Shown piece by piece: positions 6,344 through 15,511 of a stretch of DNA of 64,000 bases. Origin of the DNA: Bog-756 sp963737625 (GTDB lineage: Bacteria; Actinomycetota; Acidimicrobiia; Acidimicrobiales; RAAP-2); NCBI GenBank assembly GCA_963737625.1, contig CAVTTK010000005.1, forward strand, positions 186,001 through 250,000, written 5' to 3'. The notes under the pieces were generated by a model. That model had not been told where the DNA came from. It saw only the letters and a program-made list of their open reading frames with translations, and made no database searches. The first letter of the stretch is position 1. Each line of letters opens with the position of its first letter. The position numbers were made by a program, and so were the translations under genes.

Positions 6344-8860
6344 TCACTCGGCCCGGAGCAACAGCGCCGTCGGGGTCCGTGCCGCCAGACGCCCGGGCAC
6401 CGCGGCCACCAGGTTGGCCAACACCAGCGACCCGACGACGATCAGCCCGATGACCTGAGCCGGCACCGTGGGGGCCGGGACCACGTAGATGGCCCGGGCG
6501 AACAGGTTCCACAGGAGCCGGCCGCCGACGATGCCGAGGGGCACCCCGATGAGTGTGCCGATGCCCACGGCGACGGTGGACTGCCAGGCCACCGCACCCA
6601 CGAGCTGGCGTCTCACGAAGCCGAGCGTCTTGAACAGGGCCAGGTCCCGTCGCCGTCGTCGTACCGATGCGGTGAGGGTGAGGCCCAGCGCCGCCACCGC
6701 CCCGATGGCCAGGCCCATGGCCAGGAAGGCCGGCGTGTTCCCCATGGACTGGTAGTTCACGATCTCCGCCGGCCGTTGGGCGCCGACCACCGAGACGAAC
6801 TGCCCGGCGCACGCACTGGTAGGGCCGAAGGTGTTGAAGATCGTGTTGGAGCGCGCAGCGATCCGCTGCAGTGAGGCCCGCCCGGCGGCAGGAGTGACGC
6901 CGGGGCGCAGTCGGACGAAGATCATGGTCGGTCCGTTACAGGCCGCTGGGGCGTTGTTGCTCAAGGGACCGTTGGCAGCGTAGGCCCCCGTCCCCATCGT
7001 GGTGTGCAGGCCCTGGGAGATCCCGACGGCCGGTAGGGTCGTCGTGCCCACGATGGTGAACGAGGCGCCTCCACCCTCGGTGACCGCGTGCACGGTGTCA
7101 CCGATCCGCGCGTGCAGAAGGGCCATCGTGGCCTGGCCCAGCACCACCTGGCCGCTCCCGTCAACGGCATGTCCGGACAGGATGGGCGGAGCGAAGGGGG
7201 CATGGTCGACCCCCTGGAGCGCGGCCACCGTGTGCCCGTCGATCTCCACGGTGCGGAAGTCGACTCCTGAGGACGCCGCCACATCACGGTCGTGGCCCAG
7301 CATGGCCGAGGTCTGGGGCAGGGTGCTGCCCAGCCCGTTGGTCGACTGGAGGGCGTAGTCCCAGTTCCAGCCGTAGAGGGCGGGATGGGAGACGAGGGAG
7401 TCGAGGCTGGCCCCGAAGGTCACGGTGGTGGTCAGCACCAGGACGGCCAGGGCCGCGCCGACGATGGCCGAGCGCACCGGCACGGCGTTGCGACCGGTCC
7501 CCGGCTGGAGGGCGAACCGCACGCCGGTGACCGCACTCAGGGGCAGGCCCGAGGATGCGGCCGAGGAGGCCAGTTTCGAGGGGCGGGCCTCAGAACGGAG
7601 ATCTGTTGTGGCGCGGTGGGGGGCGGCCCGGACGGCCAGGATCAGGGCGACGGCTCCGAGGGCCAGGATCGACACGGCCAGGCCGCCTCCCAGCACCACC
7701 CAGTCGAAGGAGATCCCCGGGTAGGGGTAGACGGCATGAACCGGTCCCAGCGGGGCCAGGGAGGACAGCGCCACGGCCACCGCCACGGCCAGGAGGGAAC
7801 CGGCCACGATGGCCATGCCGATGCCCAGCAGCCCGTCCATCAAGGTCATGGCCGGGCCAGCTCCGAGGGAGCGGACCGTGGCCTCCTCATCGGTGCCCAG
7901 GCGCAGCTGGCGACCGATGGCCTGGCCGGCGATCAGCAGTGCGGCCAGGGCGGCGATGACCCCGAACACACCGAGGGCGATGGCCTCGGGCTTGACCGCC
8001 CGTGCCGCCTGGGCCGCCGTCGTCGACGCCACGTGGAACTCCACGTATGAGCCGGTGGGGAAGGCCTTGAAGATCTCCCCCTCGACCGCCGTGACCTCGG
8101 CCGCCCCACCGTCCAGTCGCAGCCCGTAGAGCCCGACCCCGGCCCCGCTGGGCCCGATCTTCCTGGCCAGAGCCGGAGTGAACAGCTCGTCCGTCGGGTA
8201 CCGGTCGACCTGGTCCTGGATCAGGGCATCGTGGAACACGACCAGGCCCACCAGCCTCATCCGCAGCGTGGTCTTCGGTCTCAGGGCGGGTGTCCCGAAG
8301 GCCGGACTGGTGGACTGGGCGTTGGTGTAGAAGCCGACGGGCACGGTCTCGCCCACGTGCAGTCCCTGCAGATGGGCGGCGGCGGCGGTCATGACCATCT
8401 CGTCCCCTCGGGCCGGGTCGGCCATCCGGCCGGCCACCGTGGTGACCCGGTCCTGGTGGAAGTAGAGGCCGTCGGTGCTGGCGATGGGCTCGATCTCGTT
8501 GAACAGGGTGGCGTTGATGTTCGGGACGGCGCCGTCGGGCTCCAGGATCTGCCCGTAGGTCTCAATCGATCCCTCGACCCGCTCGACATGGGGGAGTGTG
8601 GCCAGGGTCGACTCCACCGTCGGTGAGTAGCCGGAGCACGTCTGGCATGCGGCCACGCCCAAGGTCACGGTGAGGTCGGAAGGGTCGGTGGAGGCCAGGT
8701 AGGTGGCGTACGACGACCCGGTCCGCCGGGCTCCGGCGATGGAGCCCATGGCCAGGCCGCCGATCAGCCCGATGAGCAGGACGATGGCGAGGTAGCCGGT
8801 CCAGCGACGTCCGAAGGTGGTAGCCAGGCGGTACCACGCCGTTCCCAGCAGTGGCCCCAT
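6344..8860 (-). CDS. ABC transporter permease, FtsX/MacB type
   Basis: 838-residue permease with a duplicated FtsX-type layout: an N-terminal membrane helix (about 20-42, LAIVLLIGLIGGLAMGSIAG), a large extracytoplasmic domain, a central group of helices (about 345-470), a second extracytoplasmic domain, and a C-terminal helix bundle containing RRRRDLALFKTLGFVRRQL, the typical cytoplasmic coupling helix. It is a clear paralogue of the permease at 23341-25878, sharing the SIAGARR segment and GRNAVPVRSAI block. No ATPase is adjacent; the only suitable one is at 18954. The ATG at 8860 replaces a Pro/Arg-rich upstream extension. Probably lipid, lipoprotein or antimicrobial export; substrate unknown. 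Confidence 0.88.
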   Translation of the reverse strand: MGPLLGTAWYRLATTFGRRWTGYLAIVLLIGLIGGLAMGSIAGARRTGSSYATYLASTDPSDLTVTLGVAACQTCSGYSPTVESTLATLPHVERVEGSIETYGQILEPDGAVPNINATLFNEIEPIASTDGLYFHQDRVTTVAGRMADPARGDEMVMTAAAAHLQGLHVGETVPVGFYTNAQSTSPAFGTPALRPKTTLRMRLVGLVVFHDALIQDQVDRYPTDELFTPALARKIGPSGAGVGLYGLRLDGGAAEVTAVEGEIFKAFPTGSYVEFHVASTTAAQAARAVKPEAIALGVFGVIAALAALLIAGQAIGRQLRLGTDEEATVRSLGAGPAMTLMDGLLGIGMAIVAGSLLAVAVAVALSSLAPLGPVHAVYPYPGISFDWVVLGGGLAVSILALGAVALILAVRAAPHRATTDLRSEARPSKLASSAASSGLPLSAVTGVRFALQPGTGRNAVPVRSAIVGAALAVLVLTTTVTFGASLDSLVSHPALYGWNWDYALQSTNGLGSTLPQTSAMLGHDRDVAASSGVDFRTVEIDGHTVAALQGVDHAPFAPPILSGHAVDGSGQVVLGQATMALLHARIGDTVHAVTEGGGASFTIVGTTTLPAVGISQGLHTTMGTGAYAANGPLSNNAPAACNGPTMIFVRLRPGVTPAAGRASLQRIAARSNTIFNTFGPTSACAGQFVSVVGAQRPAEIVNYQSMGNTPAFLAMGLAIGAVAALGLTLTASVRRRRRDLALFKTLGFVRRQLVGAVAWQSTVAVGIGTLIGVPLGIVGGRLLWNLFARAIYVVPAPTVPAQVIGLIVVGSLVLANLVAAVPGRLAARTPTALLLRAE

Positions 8861-9043
8861 CACCGCCGTGCCCCGGCCGCGTCTCGCTGCGCCCCTGTCG
8901 CCCCGGCCTCCACCTGCGGCGCACGGTTCGCCATCGTGGTGACAGCGTGCCGGAGAAGGTGGACAGCCACAAGGGCGGCACCCGGTGGGCTGCGTTCGTG
9001 GTACCACCACGCCGGGGAGGTCCTGGACACCCCGGCACGCGGC

Positions 9044-10249
9044 TCATCCCGTCAGCGCGGCCACCACCTGCACCAGCCGGGCCAGTTCGTCCCCCGTGTT
9101 GTAGTAGTGCGGAGAGGCACGGACCTTGGACGTCGGGTTGGGGGCCACCATGTCCAGGCGGGCCCATGGAGCGTCACTGACCGACACATTGATCCCGGCT
9201 TCCGAGGCCGCTGCGGCCACCACGGTCGGGGCCACGGTGTCCACGGTGAAGGTGACGATGCCCGACCGTCGGGTGCCCCCGTCGTGGACGCCCACGCCGG
9301 GGAGCCCTTCGAGCTCGTGGCGAAGCTGCTCGCCCAGGGCGCCGACCCGCTCCGCGACGGCTTCGATACCGAGGTCCAGGGCGTGGTCGATGGCTACGCC
9401 GAGGCCGAGGTGGGCCGCCACGGGGACCTCGAACTCAGCCAGGCGGGAGGCGCCGGACCGGAAGCGGTAGTGGCCGGCGTCCTCCCACTCGGCCGCACTG
9501 TTGCCGATCCCCGGGGGATGGAGCCGCTCGGCGAAGTCGGAACGTACGAAGACCAGCCCGGTGCCCCTCGGTCCCCGCAGCCACTTGCGGCCGGTGGCGG
9601 TGGCCACGTCGCAGCCGATGGAGCCGACGTCGACGGGGAGCTGGCCCACGCTCTGGCAGGCATCGAGGAAGTAGGGCACCGACGCCTGCCGGCACAGGGT
9701 GCCCGCCTCCTCCACCGGGTTGACCAGGCCGCGGTGGGTCCCGACATGGGTGAGGGCCACCAGCGCCAGCCGGCCGCCGCCCGATCCGAGGCGTGTCGCC
9801 AAGGCGTCGAGGTCCACGGTGCCGTCGACCACGCTGGGCACCACCTCGACGGTGGCGCCGGCCAACTCGCAGATCTGGAGCAGACCCAGGTAGTGGCTGT
9901 CGTAGGCGATGCGGTCGACCAGGAGCCGCTGGCCCCGGCTGATGCCACCGGCCAGCAGGTACCCCCAGACCACCTTGGTCCATGCCTGGGTGTCCGATCC
10001 GGCCACCGCTACCTCCCCGGGCAGGGCATGGAACAGCCGGGCGGCCGAGGTCCGGACGGCGGCCAGGCGGTCGGCGACCTCGACGGCCGCCTCGTAACCA
10101 CCCCGTTCCGCCTCGAAGCGCAGGTACTGGATCTCGGCCCCGAGCGTGGCGGCCGAGACCAGGCCGGCCCCGGCGTTGTTGAGGTGGGTCACGGTGGCAC
10201 ATCCCGGGGTGGCGGCCCGCTCCGCGGCGACGTCGATGGGGCCGTTCAC
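9044..10249 (-). CDS. Class V aminotransferase-fold PLP enzyme (EgtE / cysteine-desulfurase-like)
   Basis: 401 residues with the class V layout: the LNNAGAGL substrate loop near residue 23, Asp196 in YFLDACQSVGQLP pairing with the pyridine nitrogen, and Lys222 in ATATGRKWLRGPRGTG as the Schiff-base lysine. The GRKWLRGPRGTG signature is shared with hercynylcysteine sulfoxide lyase (EgtE) and isopenicillin-N-epimerase-like enzymes. No ergothioneine genes are nearby, so the reaction is undecided. The start is a GTG at 10249, transcribed away from pdxH, which itself makes or recycles the PLP that this enzyme needs; that pairing may be chance. Confidence 0.85.
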   Translation of the reverse strand: MNGPIDVAAERAATPGCATVTHLNNAGAGLVSAATLGAEIQYLRFEAERGGYEAAVEVADRLAAVRTSAARLFHALPGEVAVAGSDTQAWTKVVWGYLLAGGISRGQRLLVDRIAYDSHYLGLLQICELAGATVEVVPSVVDGTVDLDALATRLGSGGGRLALVALTHVGTHRGLVNPVEEAGTLCRQASVPYFLDACQSVGQLPVDVGSIGCDVATATGRKWLRGPRGTGLVFVRSDFAERLHPPGIGNSAAEWEDAGHYRFRSGASRLAEFEVPVAAHLGLGVAIDHALDLGIEAVAERVGALGEQLRHELEGLPGVGVHDGGTRRSGIVTFTVDTVAPTVVAAAASEAGINVSVSDAPWARLDMVAPNPTSKVRASPHYYNTGDELARLVQVVAALTG

Positions 10250-10299
10250 GACCGGGAATCTACCGGCTCGGCGTCGGATCGGGCGTTGCCGTCGGTCGC

Positions 10300-10348
10300 T
10301 CGGGGTCGGCAGGTCGGGGTCGTGGGGTCGGGGTCGGTAGGGTCAGGG
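10300..10348 (+). repeat. GGGTCG-rich short direct repeats before pdxH
   Basis: The segment just upstream of pdxH consists of imperfect repeats of TCGGGGTCGG spaced by one to six bases, ending in the TAGGGT element next to the start codon. It is the whole intergenic promoter side of pdxH. Possible roles are a regulator binding site or simple-sequence expansion; nothing in the sequence decides. Confidence 0.4.
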
Positions 10349-10352
10349 CATG
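10338..10352 (+). promoter_or_regulatory. -10 element of leaderless pdxH
   Basis: TAGGGT at 10338-10343 ends six bases before the ATG at 10350, and no Shine-Dalgarno sequence stands between. This matches the arrangement of actinobacterial leaderless promoters, with transcription starting on the A of the ATG. Confidence 0.5.
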
Positions 10353-10961
10353 AGCCAAACGTGGCAGCCCCTCCTCGAGCGCGACGTCGACCCTGACCCG
10401 TTCGTGCAGTTCGGCCGGTGGTTTGACGATGCCGCCGCGGTGATGGACAGTCCCGAGGCCATGGCTGTGGCCTCGGTGGGCTCCGACGGTCAGCCGTCGG
10501 TCCGCATGGTGCTGCTCAAGGAGTGGAGCGAGGGCGGATTCGTCTTCCACACCAACTATGCCAGCCGCAAGGGACGTGAGCTCACCGAGCAGCCCAAGGC
10601 CGCCCTCCTGTTCCACTGGGAGCCGGTGGGGCGACAGGTCCGTATCGAGGGCCCCATCGAGCGCACCGGCGACGACGAGTCGGACGCCTACTTCGCCACC
10701 CGTCCCCCCGGTGGACAGATCGGCGCCCACGCCTCGCGCCAGAGTGCGGTGGTGGCCAGCCGGGCGGTGCTGGACGAGCGGGTTCGGGAGCTCGAGTCCG
10801 AGTACGAGGGCCGACCGGTGCCGCGGCCACCGTGGTGGGGTGGGTTCCGGGTCCGCCCGCGCTCATTCGAGTTCTGGCAGAACCGCCAGGACCGGCTCCA
10901 CGATCGCATCCTCTACACCCCCCGGACCGGGGGCTGGCAGATCCAACGCCTGCAACCCTGA
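10350..10961 (+). CDS. pdxH: Pyridoxamine 5'-phosphate oxidase
   Basis: FMN enzyme that oxidises pyridoxamine/pyridoxine 5'-phosphate to PLP. The 203-residue length is normal. Family blocks are easy to see: AVASVGSDGQPSVRMVLLK, FHTNYASRKGREL, ALLFHWEPVGRQVRIEG, the ARPP-like FATRPPGGQIGAHASRQS, and the diagnostic C-terminus RLHDRILYTPRTGGWQIQRL. The long open frame that overlaps its 3' half belongs to the following dehydrogenase frame and is not translated. Transcription probably starts at the ATG itself, given the TAGGGT element six bases upstream. Confidence 0.96.
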   Translation: MSQTWQPLLERDVDPDPFVQFGRWFDDAAAVMDSPEAMAVASVGSDGQPSVRMVLLKEWSEGGFVFHTNYASRKGRELTEQPKAALLFHWEPVGRQVRIEGPIERTGDDESDAYFATRPPGGQIGAHASRQSAVVASRAVLDERVRELESEYEGRPVPRPPWWGGFRVRPRSFEFWQNRQDRLHDRILYTPRTGGWQIQRLQP

Positions 10962-11004
10962 GTGGCTGGACCCGACGCCCGACCGGGCAACAGACGGGCC
11001 GCAG

Positions 11005-11019
11005 TATGTTCTTGGCATG
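11005..11019 (+). promoter_or_regulatory. -10 element of leaderless acyl-CoA dehydrogenase gene
   Basis: TATGTT (11005-11010) ends six bases before the ATG at 11017, and the bases CTTGGC between them are no ribosome binding site. Same geometry as at pdxH, the cupin, hxlR and the amidase. Confidence 0.5.
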
Positions 11020-12222
11020 GCAGATGACGCGTCGGCGCTCCTCGATCGGACCGACCAGCTCCTCGACGAGCTCGATCCCCGCGGTACTCCGGTGGAGACG
11101 TTCCGGGCCCGCCAGTACGAGCTCGGCTTGGCCTGGGTGTCCTTTCCCGAGGGCTACGGGGGACTCGGGCTCCCTCCCAGCCGGCAACGTGAGGTGGACC
11201 AGCGGCTGGGAGCAGCCGGGGCCAAGGCGCCCGGGGCCCGCGAGTTCTTCGGGCTGACCATGGCCGGGCCCACCGTGGTCACCCACGGGTCCGACGAGAT
11301 CCGTGAGCGCCTGCTGTGTCGGACGTTCACCGGCGAGGAGTCGTGGTGTCAGCTGTTCAGTGAGCCCGGATCCGGCTCCGACCTGGCCGGCCTCTCCACC
11401 CGAGCCGTCCGGGACGGGGACGAGTGGGTCATCACCGGGCAGAAGGTGTGGAACACCCTGGCCCACATCGCCGACCGGGGCATGCTGGTGGCCCGCACCG
11501 ACCCCGATGTTCCCAAGCACAAGGGACTGACCTACTTCGCCCTGGACATGCACGCCGCCGGCGTGGAGGTCCGACCACTCCGCCAGATGACCGGTGAAGC
11601 CGAGTTCAACGAGGTCTACCTCACCGAGGTGCGGGTGCCGGATGCCGACCGAGTCGGTGACGTCGGTGAGGGGTGGCGGGTGGCCATGACCACCCTGTCC
11701 AACGAGCGGACCACCATCGGCGGCGGGACCGGGGGCTCGGACGGTTCGGGCGCCGGATCGGGCTCCATCGCCGAGGCCGTTCGCATCTGGCAGAGCGACG
11801 GCCATCGCCAGAACCCGGTCGACCGTGACCGCCTCACCCGGCTGTGGATCGAGTCCGAAGCGCTGCGTCTGACCAACCTGCGGGCCAGCCAGAACCGGAA
11901 GGCCGGCAACCCCGGACCGGAGGGGTCCATCGCCAAGCTGATGTTCGCCGAGGTGAACAAGCGGATCTACGAGCTGTGCATCGATCTGTTGGGCGCCGAG
12001 GGCCTCGTGGGCTTCGACTACACCATGCGCCGGTCCGAGGGGGTCGGGCTCATCGGACCACCCGGATCGTCCCGCAAGCTGTTCATCCGGTCGCGGGCCA
12101 ACTCCATCGAGGGCGGCACCTCGGAGATCCAACGGAACATCCTGGGCGAACGGATCTTGGGACTGCCGGGGGACGTCCGGGTGGACAAGGAGCTTCCCTG
12201 GGCCGAGGTGCCCCGCAGTTGA
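11017..12222 (+). CDS. Acyl-CoA dehydrogenase family protein
   Basis: 401-residue FAD-dependent dehydrogenase that would introduce an alpha-beta double bond into an acyl-CoA thioester. Signature blocks are WCQLFSEPGSGSDLAGLSTR (FAD/substrate loop), WVITGQKVWNTLAHIADRG, VGDVGEGWRVAMTTLSNER, and ANSIEGGTSEIQRNILGERI, where Glu365 is at the catalytic-base position. A Gly/Ser-rich insert sits after the TLSNER helix (about residues 236-248). The start is set at the ATG preceded by a TATGTT -10 element; the longer open frame upstream only shadows pdxH. The next gene is a thioesterase on the same strand, so the two may handle the same acyl-CoA; substrate unknown. Confidence 0.92.
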   Translation: MADDASALLDRTDQLLDELDPRGTPVETFRARQYELGLAWVSFPEGYGGLGLPPSRQREVDQRLGAAGAKAPGAREFFGLTMAGPTVVTHGSDEIRERLLCRTFTGEESWCQLFSEPGSGSDLAGLSTRAVRDGDEWVITGQKVWNTLAHIADRGMLVARTDPDVPKHKGLTYFALDMHAAGVEVRPLRQMTGEAEFNEVYLTEVRVPDADRVGDVGEGWRVAMTTLSNERTTIGGGTGGSDGSGAGSGSIAEAVRIWQSDGHRQNPVDRDRLTRLWIESEALRLTNLRASQNRKAGNPGPEGSIAKLMFAEVNKRIYELCIDLLGAEGLVGFDYTMRRSEGVGLIGPPGSSRKLFIRSRANSIEGGTSEIQRNILGERILGLPGDVRVDKELPWAEVPRS

Positions 12223-12268
12223 TGTCGGCCCTCGAGGCCGCCCCGTCGAACCGACAGGCCGCAACCCG

Positions 12269-13078
12269 ATGACCGATGCACGGCAATTCCTCGGCATGGA
12301 GCCGGTGGGCAACGAGCTGCACTGGCGGCTGACCGTCACCCCGGAGCTGGCCACTCCGGGCAATTTCCTCTTCGGGGGGTGCGGCCTGGGGGCGGCCCTC
12401 GTAGCCCTCGAGGCCGCCGCCGACCGACCGACGGTGTGGGCCACGGCCCAGTACCTGTCCTACGCCCCGACCGGATCGGTGCTCGACCTCACCGTGACGC
12501 CCGCGGCCGAGGGACGCCGGGTCACCCAGGCGCGGGCGGTCGGGTATGTCGGGGCCGATGAGATCCTCACCGTCAATGCCGCCCTCGGCCTTCCCGGGTC
12601 GCTGGAGGCCGGTGGTGTGTGGGTCACCCCGCCGGACGTCCCTCCCCCGGACGAGTGTCCGCCGCGACGGCTTCCCGACTTCAACACCACCTCCATCTTC
12701 AACCGCATCGACGTCCGCTTGGCCAAAGGTCGCTCATTCGAGGAGATCACCGCCGGCACCGGGGGCCCGGGCGATCCCACCAGCGCCCTGTGGGCCCGGG
12801 TGCCCGGTCATCTCGAGCCGTCCGCCGCCACGTTGGCCATCATCGGCGACTACGTGACCGGGGGAGTGTCCCAGCCCCTGGGCCGCCGGGTCATGTCCCG
12901 GAGCCTCGACAACACCGTGCGCATCGTGCACCTCGAGCCGACCGAGTGGGTGCTCTGTGACATCCGCATCCAGGCGCTCGTCGATGGGTACGGACAGGGC
13001 GTGGCCTATCTGTGGTCGGAACGGGGATCGCTGCTGGCCACGGCCAGCCAGTCGATGAGCATCCGGCTGTGGGACTAG
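12269..13078 (+). CDS. Double-hotdog acyl-CoA thioesterase (TesB-like)
   Basis: 269 residues that split into two hotdog halves, as in TesB-type thioesterases: the N-terminal half with PGNFLFGGCGLGAALVALEA and TAQYLSYAPTGSVLDLTV, and the C-terminal half with LAIIGDYVTGG and TVRIVHLEPTEWVLCDI...GQGVAYLWSERGSLLATASQS, the usual ending of this group. It would hydrolyse acyl-CoA to free acid and CoA. It lies 46 bases after the acyl-CoA dehydrogenase on the same strand and is probably co-transcribed with it. Which chain length it prefers cannot be seen. Confidence 0.85.
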   Translation: MTDARQFLGMEPVGNELHWRLTVTPELATPGNFLFGGCGLGAALVALEAAADRPTVWATAQYLSYAPTGSVLDLTVTPAAEGRRVTQARAVGYVGADEILTVNAALGLPGSLEAGGVWVTPPDVPPPDECPPRRLPDFNTTSIFNRIDVRLAKGRSFEEITAGTGGPGDPTSALWARVPGHLEPSAATLAIIGDYVTGGVSQPLGRRVMSRSLDNTVRIVHLEPTEWVLCDIRIQALVDGYGQGVAYLWSERGSLLATASQSMSIRLWD

Positions 13079-13162
13079 GTTCGGCGGGTCGGTCCGACAG
13101 CCCGGCGTCCTTGTCTTGGAAATCGCGCCGGCCGTGAGGCGCACGATCCCCCGGGAGTTCCG

Positions 13163-14212
13163 ATGAAGATCAGCACGTTCCTGAGCTACGCCGGCGGCTT
13201 CCGCCAGGCCGCCGCCGAGGTGGCCGAGTTCGAGAAGGCCGGGTTGGACATGGTGTGGGTGGCCGAGGCCTACGGGCTGGACGGTCCCAGCCTCATGGGG
13301 TACCTGGCCGCCCTCACCGAGCAGGTGGAGATCGGGTCGGCCATCCTCCCCATCTACACGCGGACCCCCACCCTCATCGCCATGACCGCGGCCGGCGTGG
13401 ACACCCTGTCCGACGGCCGGTTCCATCTCGGCCTGGGCTCGTCGGGGCCCCAGGTGATCGAGGGCTTCCACGGGGTTCCGTTCAACGCCCCCATCGCCCG
13501 CACCCTCGAAATCGTCGACGTGTGCCGAAAGGTCTGGGCCCGCCAGGCACCGCTGGTCCACGAGGGCACGTACTACACGATGCCCCTCCCCCCTGATCAG
13601 GGGACCGGGCTGGGCAAGGCCCTCAAGATCATCGCCCATCCCGTCCGGCCGGCCATCCCCATCTGGGTGGCCGCCCTGGGGGAGCGGAACGTGGCCATGA
13701 CGGCCGAGGTGGCCGACGGTTGGATCCCCATGATGTTCATGCCGGAGAAGGCCCGGGACATCTGGGGCCCCGCCCTTGATGCCGGAGCAGCAAAACGTGA
13801 CCCGTCCCTCGGTCCCCTCCAGATCACCACGGGCGGCCTGCTGGCCATCGGCGAGGGGGACCAGGTCACCGCCCTGCGGGAGCTGGCCCGTCCCGGCGTG
13901 GCCCTCTACGTGGGGGGCATGGGGGCGAAAGGCAAGAACTTCTACAACGACGTGGTCTGTCGCTACGGCTTCGAGAAAGAGGCCCAGGCCATCCAGGAGC
14001 TCTACCTCGACGGTCAGAAGGACGAGGCCGCCGCCCTGGTCCCCGACGAGCTACTGGAGGCCACCTCCCTGTGCGGTCCCGAGTCCTACGTGGCCGAGCG
14101 CATCGCCGCCTACCGGGAGGCCGGGGTCACCCACCTCCAGGTCACCCCCCTCCCTGTCGGCAACCAGAAGCCGGTGGACCTCATCGCCAAGGTCAAGGAG
14201 TTGGCCGGCTGA
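13163..14212 (+). CDS. LLM-class (luciferase-like) F420-dependent oxidoreductase
   Basis: 349-residue TIM-barrel oxidoreductase of the bacterial luciferase-like monooxygenase superfamily. Motifs: FEKAGLDMVWVAEAYGLDG, IGSAILPIYTRTPTLIAMTA, DGRFHLGLGSSGPQVIEGFH and PIWVAALGERNVAMTAEVADGW. This subgroup in actinobacteria normally uses coenzyme F420 rather than FMN; that is family knowledge and not visible directly. The ATG follows a GGGAG ribosome site. It is separate from the thioesterase by 84 bases and convergent with the glycosyltransferase behind it. Substrate unknown. Confidence 0.9.
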   Translation: MKISTFLSYAGGFRQAAAEVAEFEKAGLDMVWVAEAYGLDGPSLMGYLAALTEQVEIGSAILPIYTRTPTLIAMTAAGVDTLSDGRFHLGLGSSGPQVIEGFHGVPFNAPIARTLEIVDVCRKVWARQAPLVHEGTYYTMPLPPDQGTGLGKALKIIAHPVRPAIPIWVAALGERNVAMTAEVADGWIPMMFMPEKARDIWGPALDAGAAKRDPSLGPLQITTGGLLAIGEGDQVTALRELARPGVALYVGGMGAKGKNFYNDVVCRYGFEKEAQAIQELYLDGQKDEAAALVPDELLEATSLCGPESYVAERIAAYREAGVTHLQVTPLPVGNQKPVDLIAKVKELAG

Positions 14213-14230
14213 GCCGGTGGGCGCCTGCCC

Positions 14231-15511
14231 TCAGACGGCCGGCGACGCTCCGGTGGCCGTCTCGATCACGCTGACCAGATCCTTGGTGCGCCGGCCCTCA
14301 CGGATGGCCGTGGCCAGGCGGGTGGCGTTGTCCCGGAACCGGTCATCGCCCAGGACCTGGGAGACGGCGGTCCCGATCCGCGCCGCCGAGGCGTTGGTGC
14401 GGAGCCTGATTCCGGCACCGGCCTCCACCACCCGGGCGGCGGTGTCGTTCTGGTCCCGTCCCATCGGGATGCACACCAACGGCACACCGGCGGCCAGTGC
14501 CTTGATGGTCGTGCCGTGACCACAGTGCGAGATGACCAGTGACGCGTGGGGCAGGACGGACCGGTGGGGCACCGAGGCCGCCACGGCCACGTTGGCGGAC
14601 GAACCCACCTCGGCGGGGTCGAGCATCTGTCCCAGGGTGACCACCGCCCGAACGGGCAGCGTCGACAGCGCCTCGACGACCCTCCGGAGGATCGGTCCCT
14701 GGTCCTGGTACGTGGTGCTGAAGCCGACCAGTACCAGGGGCCGCTGGTCGTCGTCGGCCCACGGTGGCTCCCACGGCTCCGTCCACTCCGGATCGTCCAG
14801 GATGGGTCCCACGTAGCTGACGTTGGAGGGGACGGTGGCCGAGGCGTAGTCGAACTCGGGACTGGTGAGCACCACGATCCGGTCCACGGACAGGCCCTGG
14901 TCGTAGAAGGACGTCAGGGGGTTCAGGCCGTACTCGGCCCGGACGCCGTTGATGGAGGGCAGCCCCTTGGCGAACAGCCGGTTGACGACGGCCAGCATGG
15001 CCGCGTCCCGGCCCCGGCCGAGCACCGATCGGGCCGGGGCGAAACCGGGCCCGATCGGGGGGGTACCTCGTGCCGGCATGATCCAGATGTTGCTGACCAG
15101 GAGGACCACGGGCAGCGACGCGGCCTGGGCGGCGATGACGGAGCCGAACAGAAAGGCGTCGGCCAGCAGCGCATCGGGCTGCACGGCGGCGATGGCCTCG
15201 GCCGTGTCGGCGGCGAACCGTCCCGCCGGTCCGGCGATGAACCGGTCCCGTACCCGTTGCAACAGGACGAGCGGGTTGGTCGACTCCCAGTCCTTGATGG
15301 GGTCCTCGGCGGGGTCGAGCGTCGTGTGGTGCGGGGCCCGCGTCCACGGCGAGAAGGTGCAGCCGGCCGCCTCGGCCCCCCGCTCGATGGTCGGGTCGCC
15401 GAGAACGTGGACCACGTGGCCCCGGTCCACCAGTCGGCGGGCCACCCCCAGCTCGGGCGGGACGTTGCCGCCTCCTTCCCACATGGCCACGAGGAAGCGT
15501 CGTTTCAACAT
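14231..15511 (-). CDS. GT-B glycosyltransferase, UGT/MGT type (GT1)
   Basis: 426 residues in the two-domain GT-B arrangement. The N-terminal acceptor domain begins with RRFLVAMWEGGGNVPPELGV; the C-terminal donor domain carries HCGHGTTIKALAAGVPLVCI followed by PMGRDQNDTAARV, the GT1 sugar-nucleotide signature. It should move a sugar from a nucleotide donor to a small lipophilic acceptor. Its start overlaps the stop of the upstream MBL hydrolase by seven bases, so the two form a coupled pair. No aglycone-biosynthesis genes are next to it, so the acceptor is unknown. Confidence 0.9.
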   Translation of the reverse strand: MLKRRFLVAMWEGGGNVPPELGVARRLVDRGHVVHVLGDPTIERGAEAAGCTFSPWTRAPHHTTLDPAEDPIKDWESTNPLVLLQRVRDRFIAGPAGRFAADTAEAIAAVQPDALLADAFLFGSVIAAQAASLPVVLLVSNIWIMPARGTPPIGPGFAPARSVLGRGRDAAMLAVVNRLFAKGLPSINGVRAEYGLNPLTSFYDQGLSVDRIVVLTSPEFDYASATVPSNVSYVGPILDDPEWTEPWEPPWADDDQRPLVLVGFSTTYQDQGPILRRVVEALSTLPVRAVVTLGQMLDPAEVGSSANVAVAASVPHRSVLPHASLVISHCGHGTTIKALAAGVPLVCIPMGRDQNDTAARVVEAGAGIRLRTNASAARIGTAVSQVLGDDRFRDNATRLATAIREGRRTKDLVSVIETATGASPAV

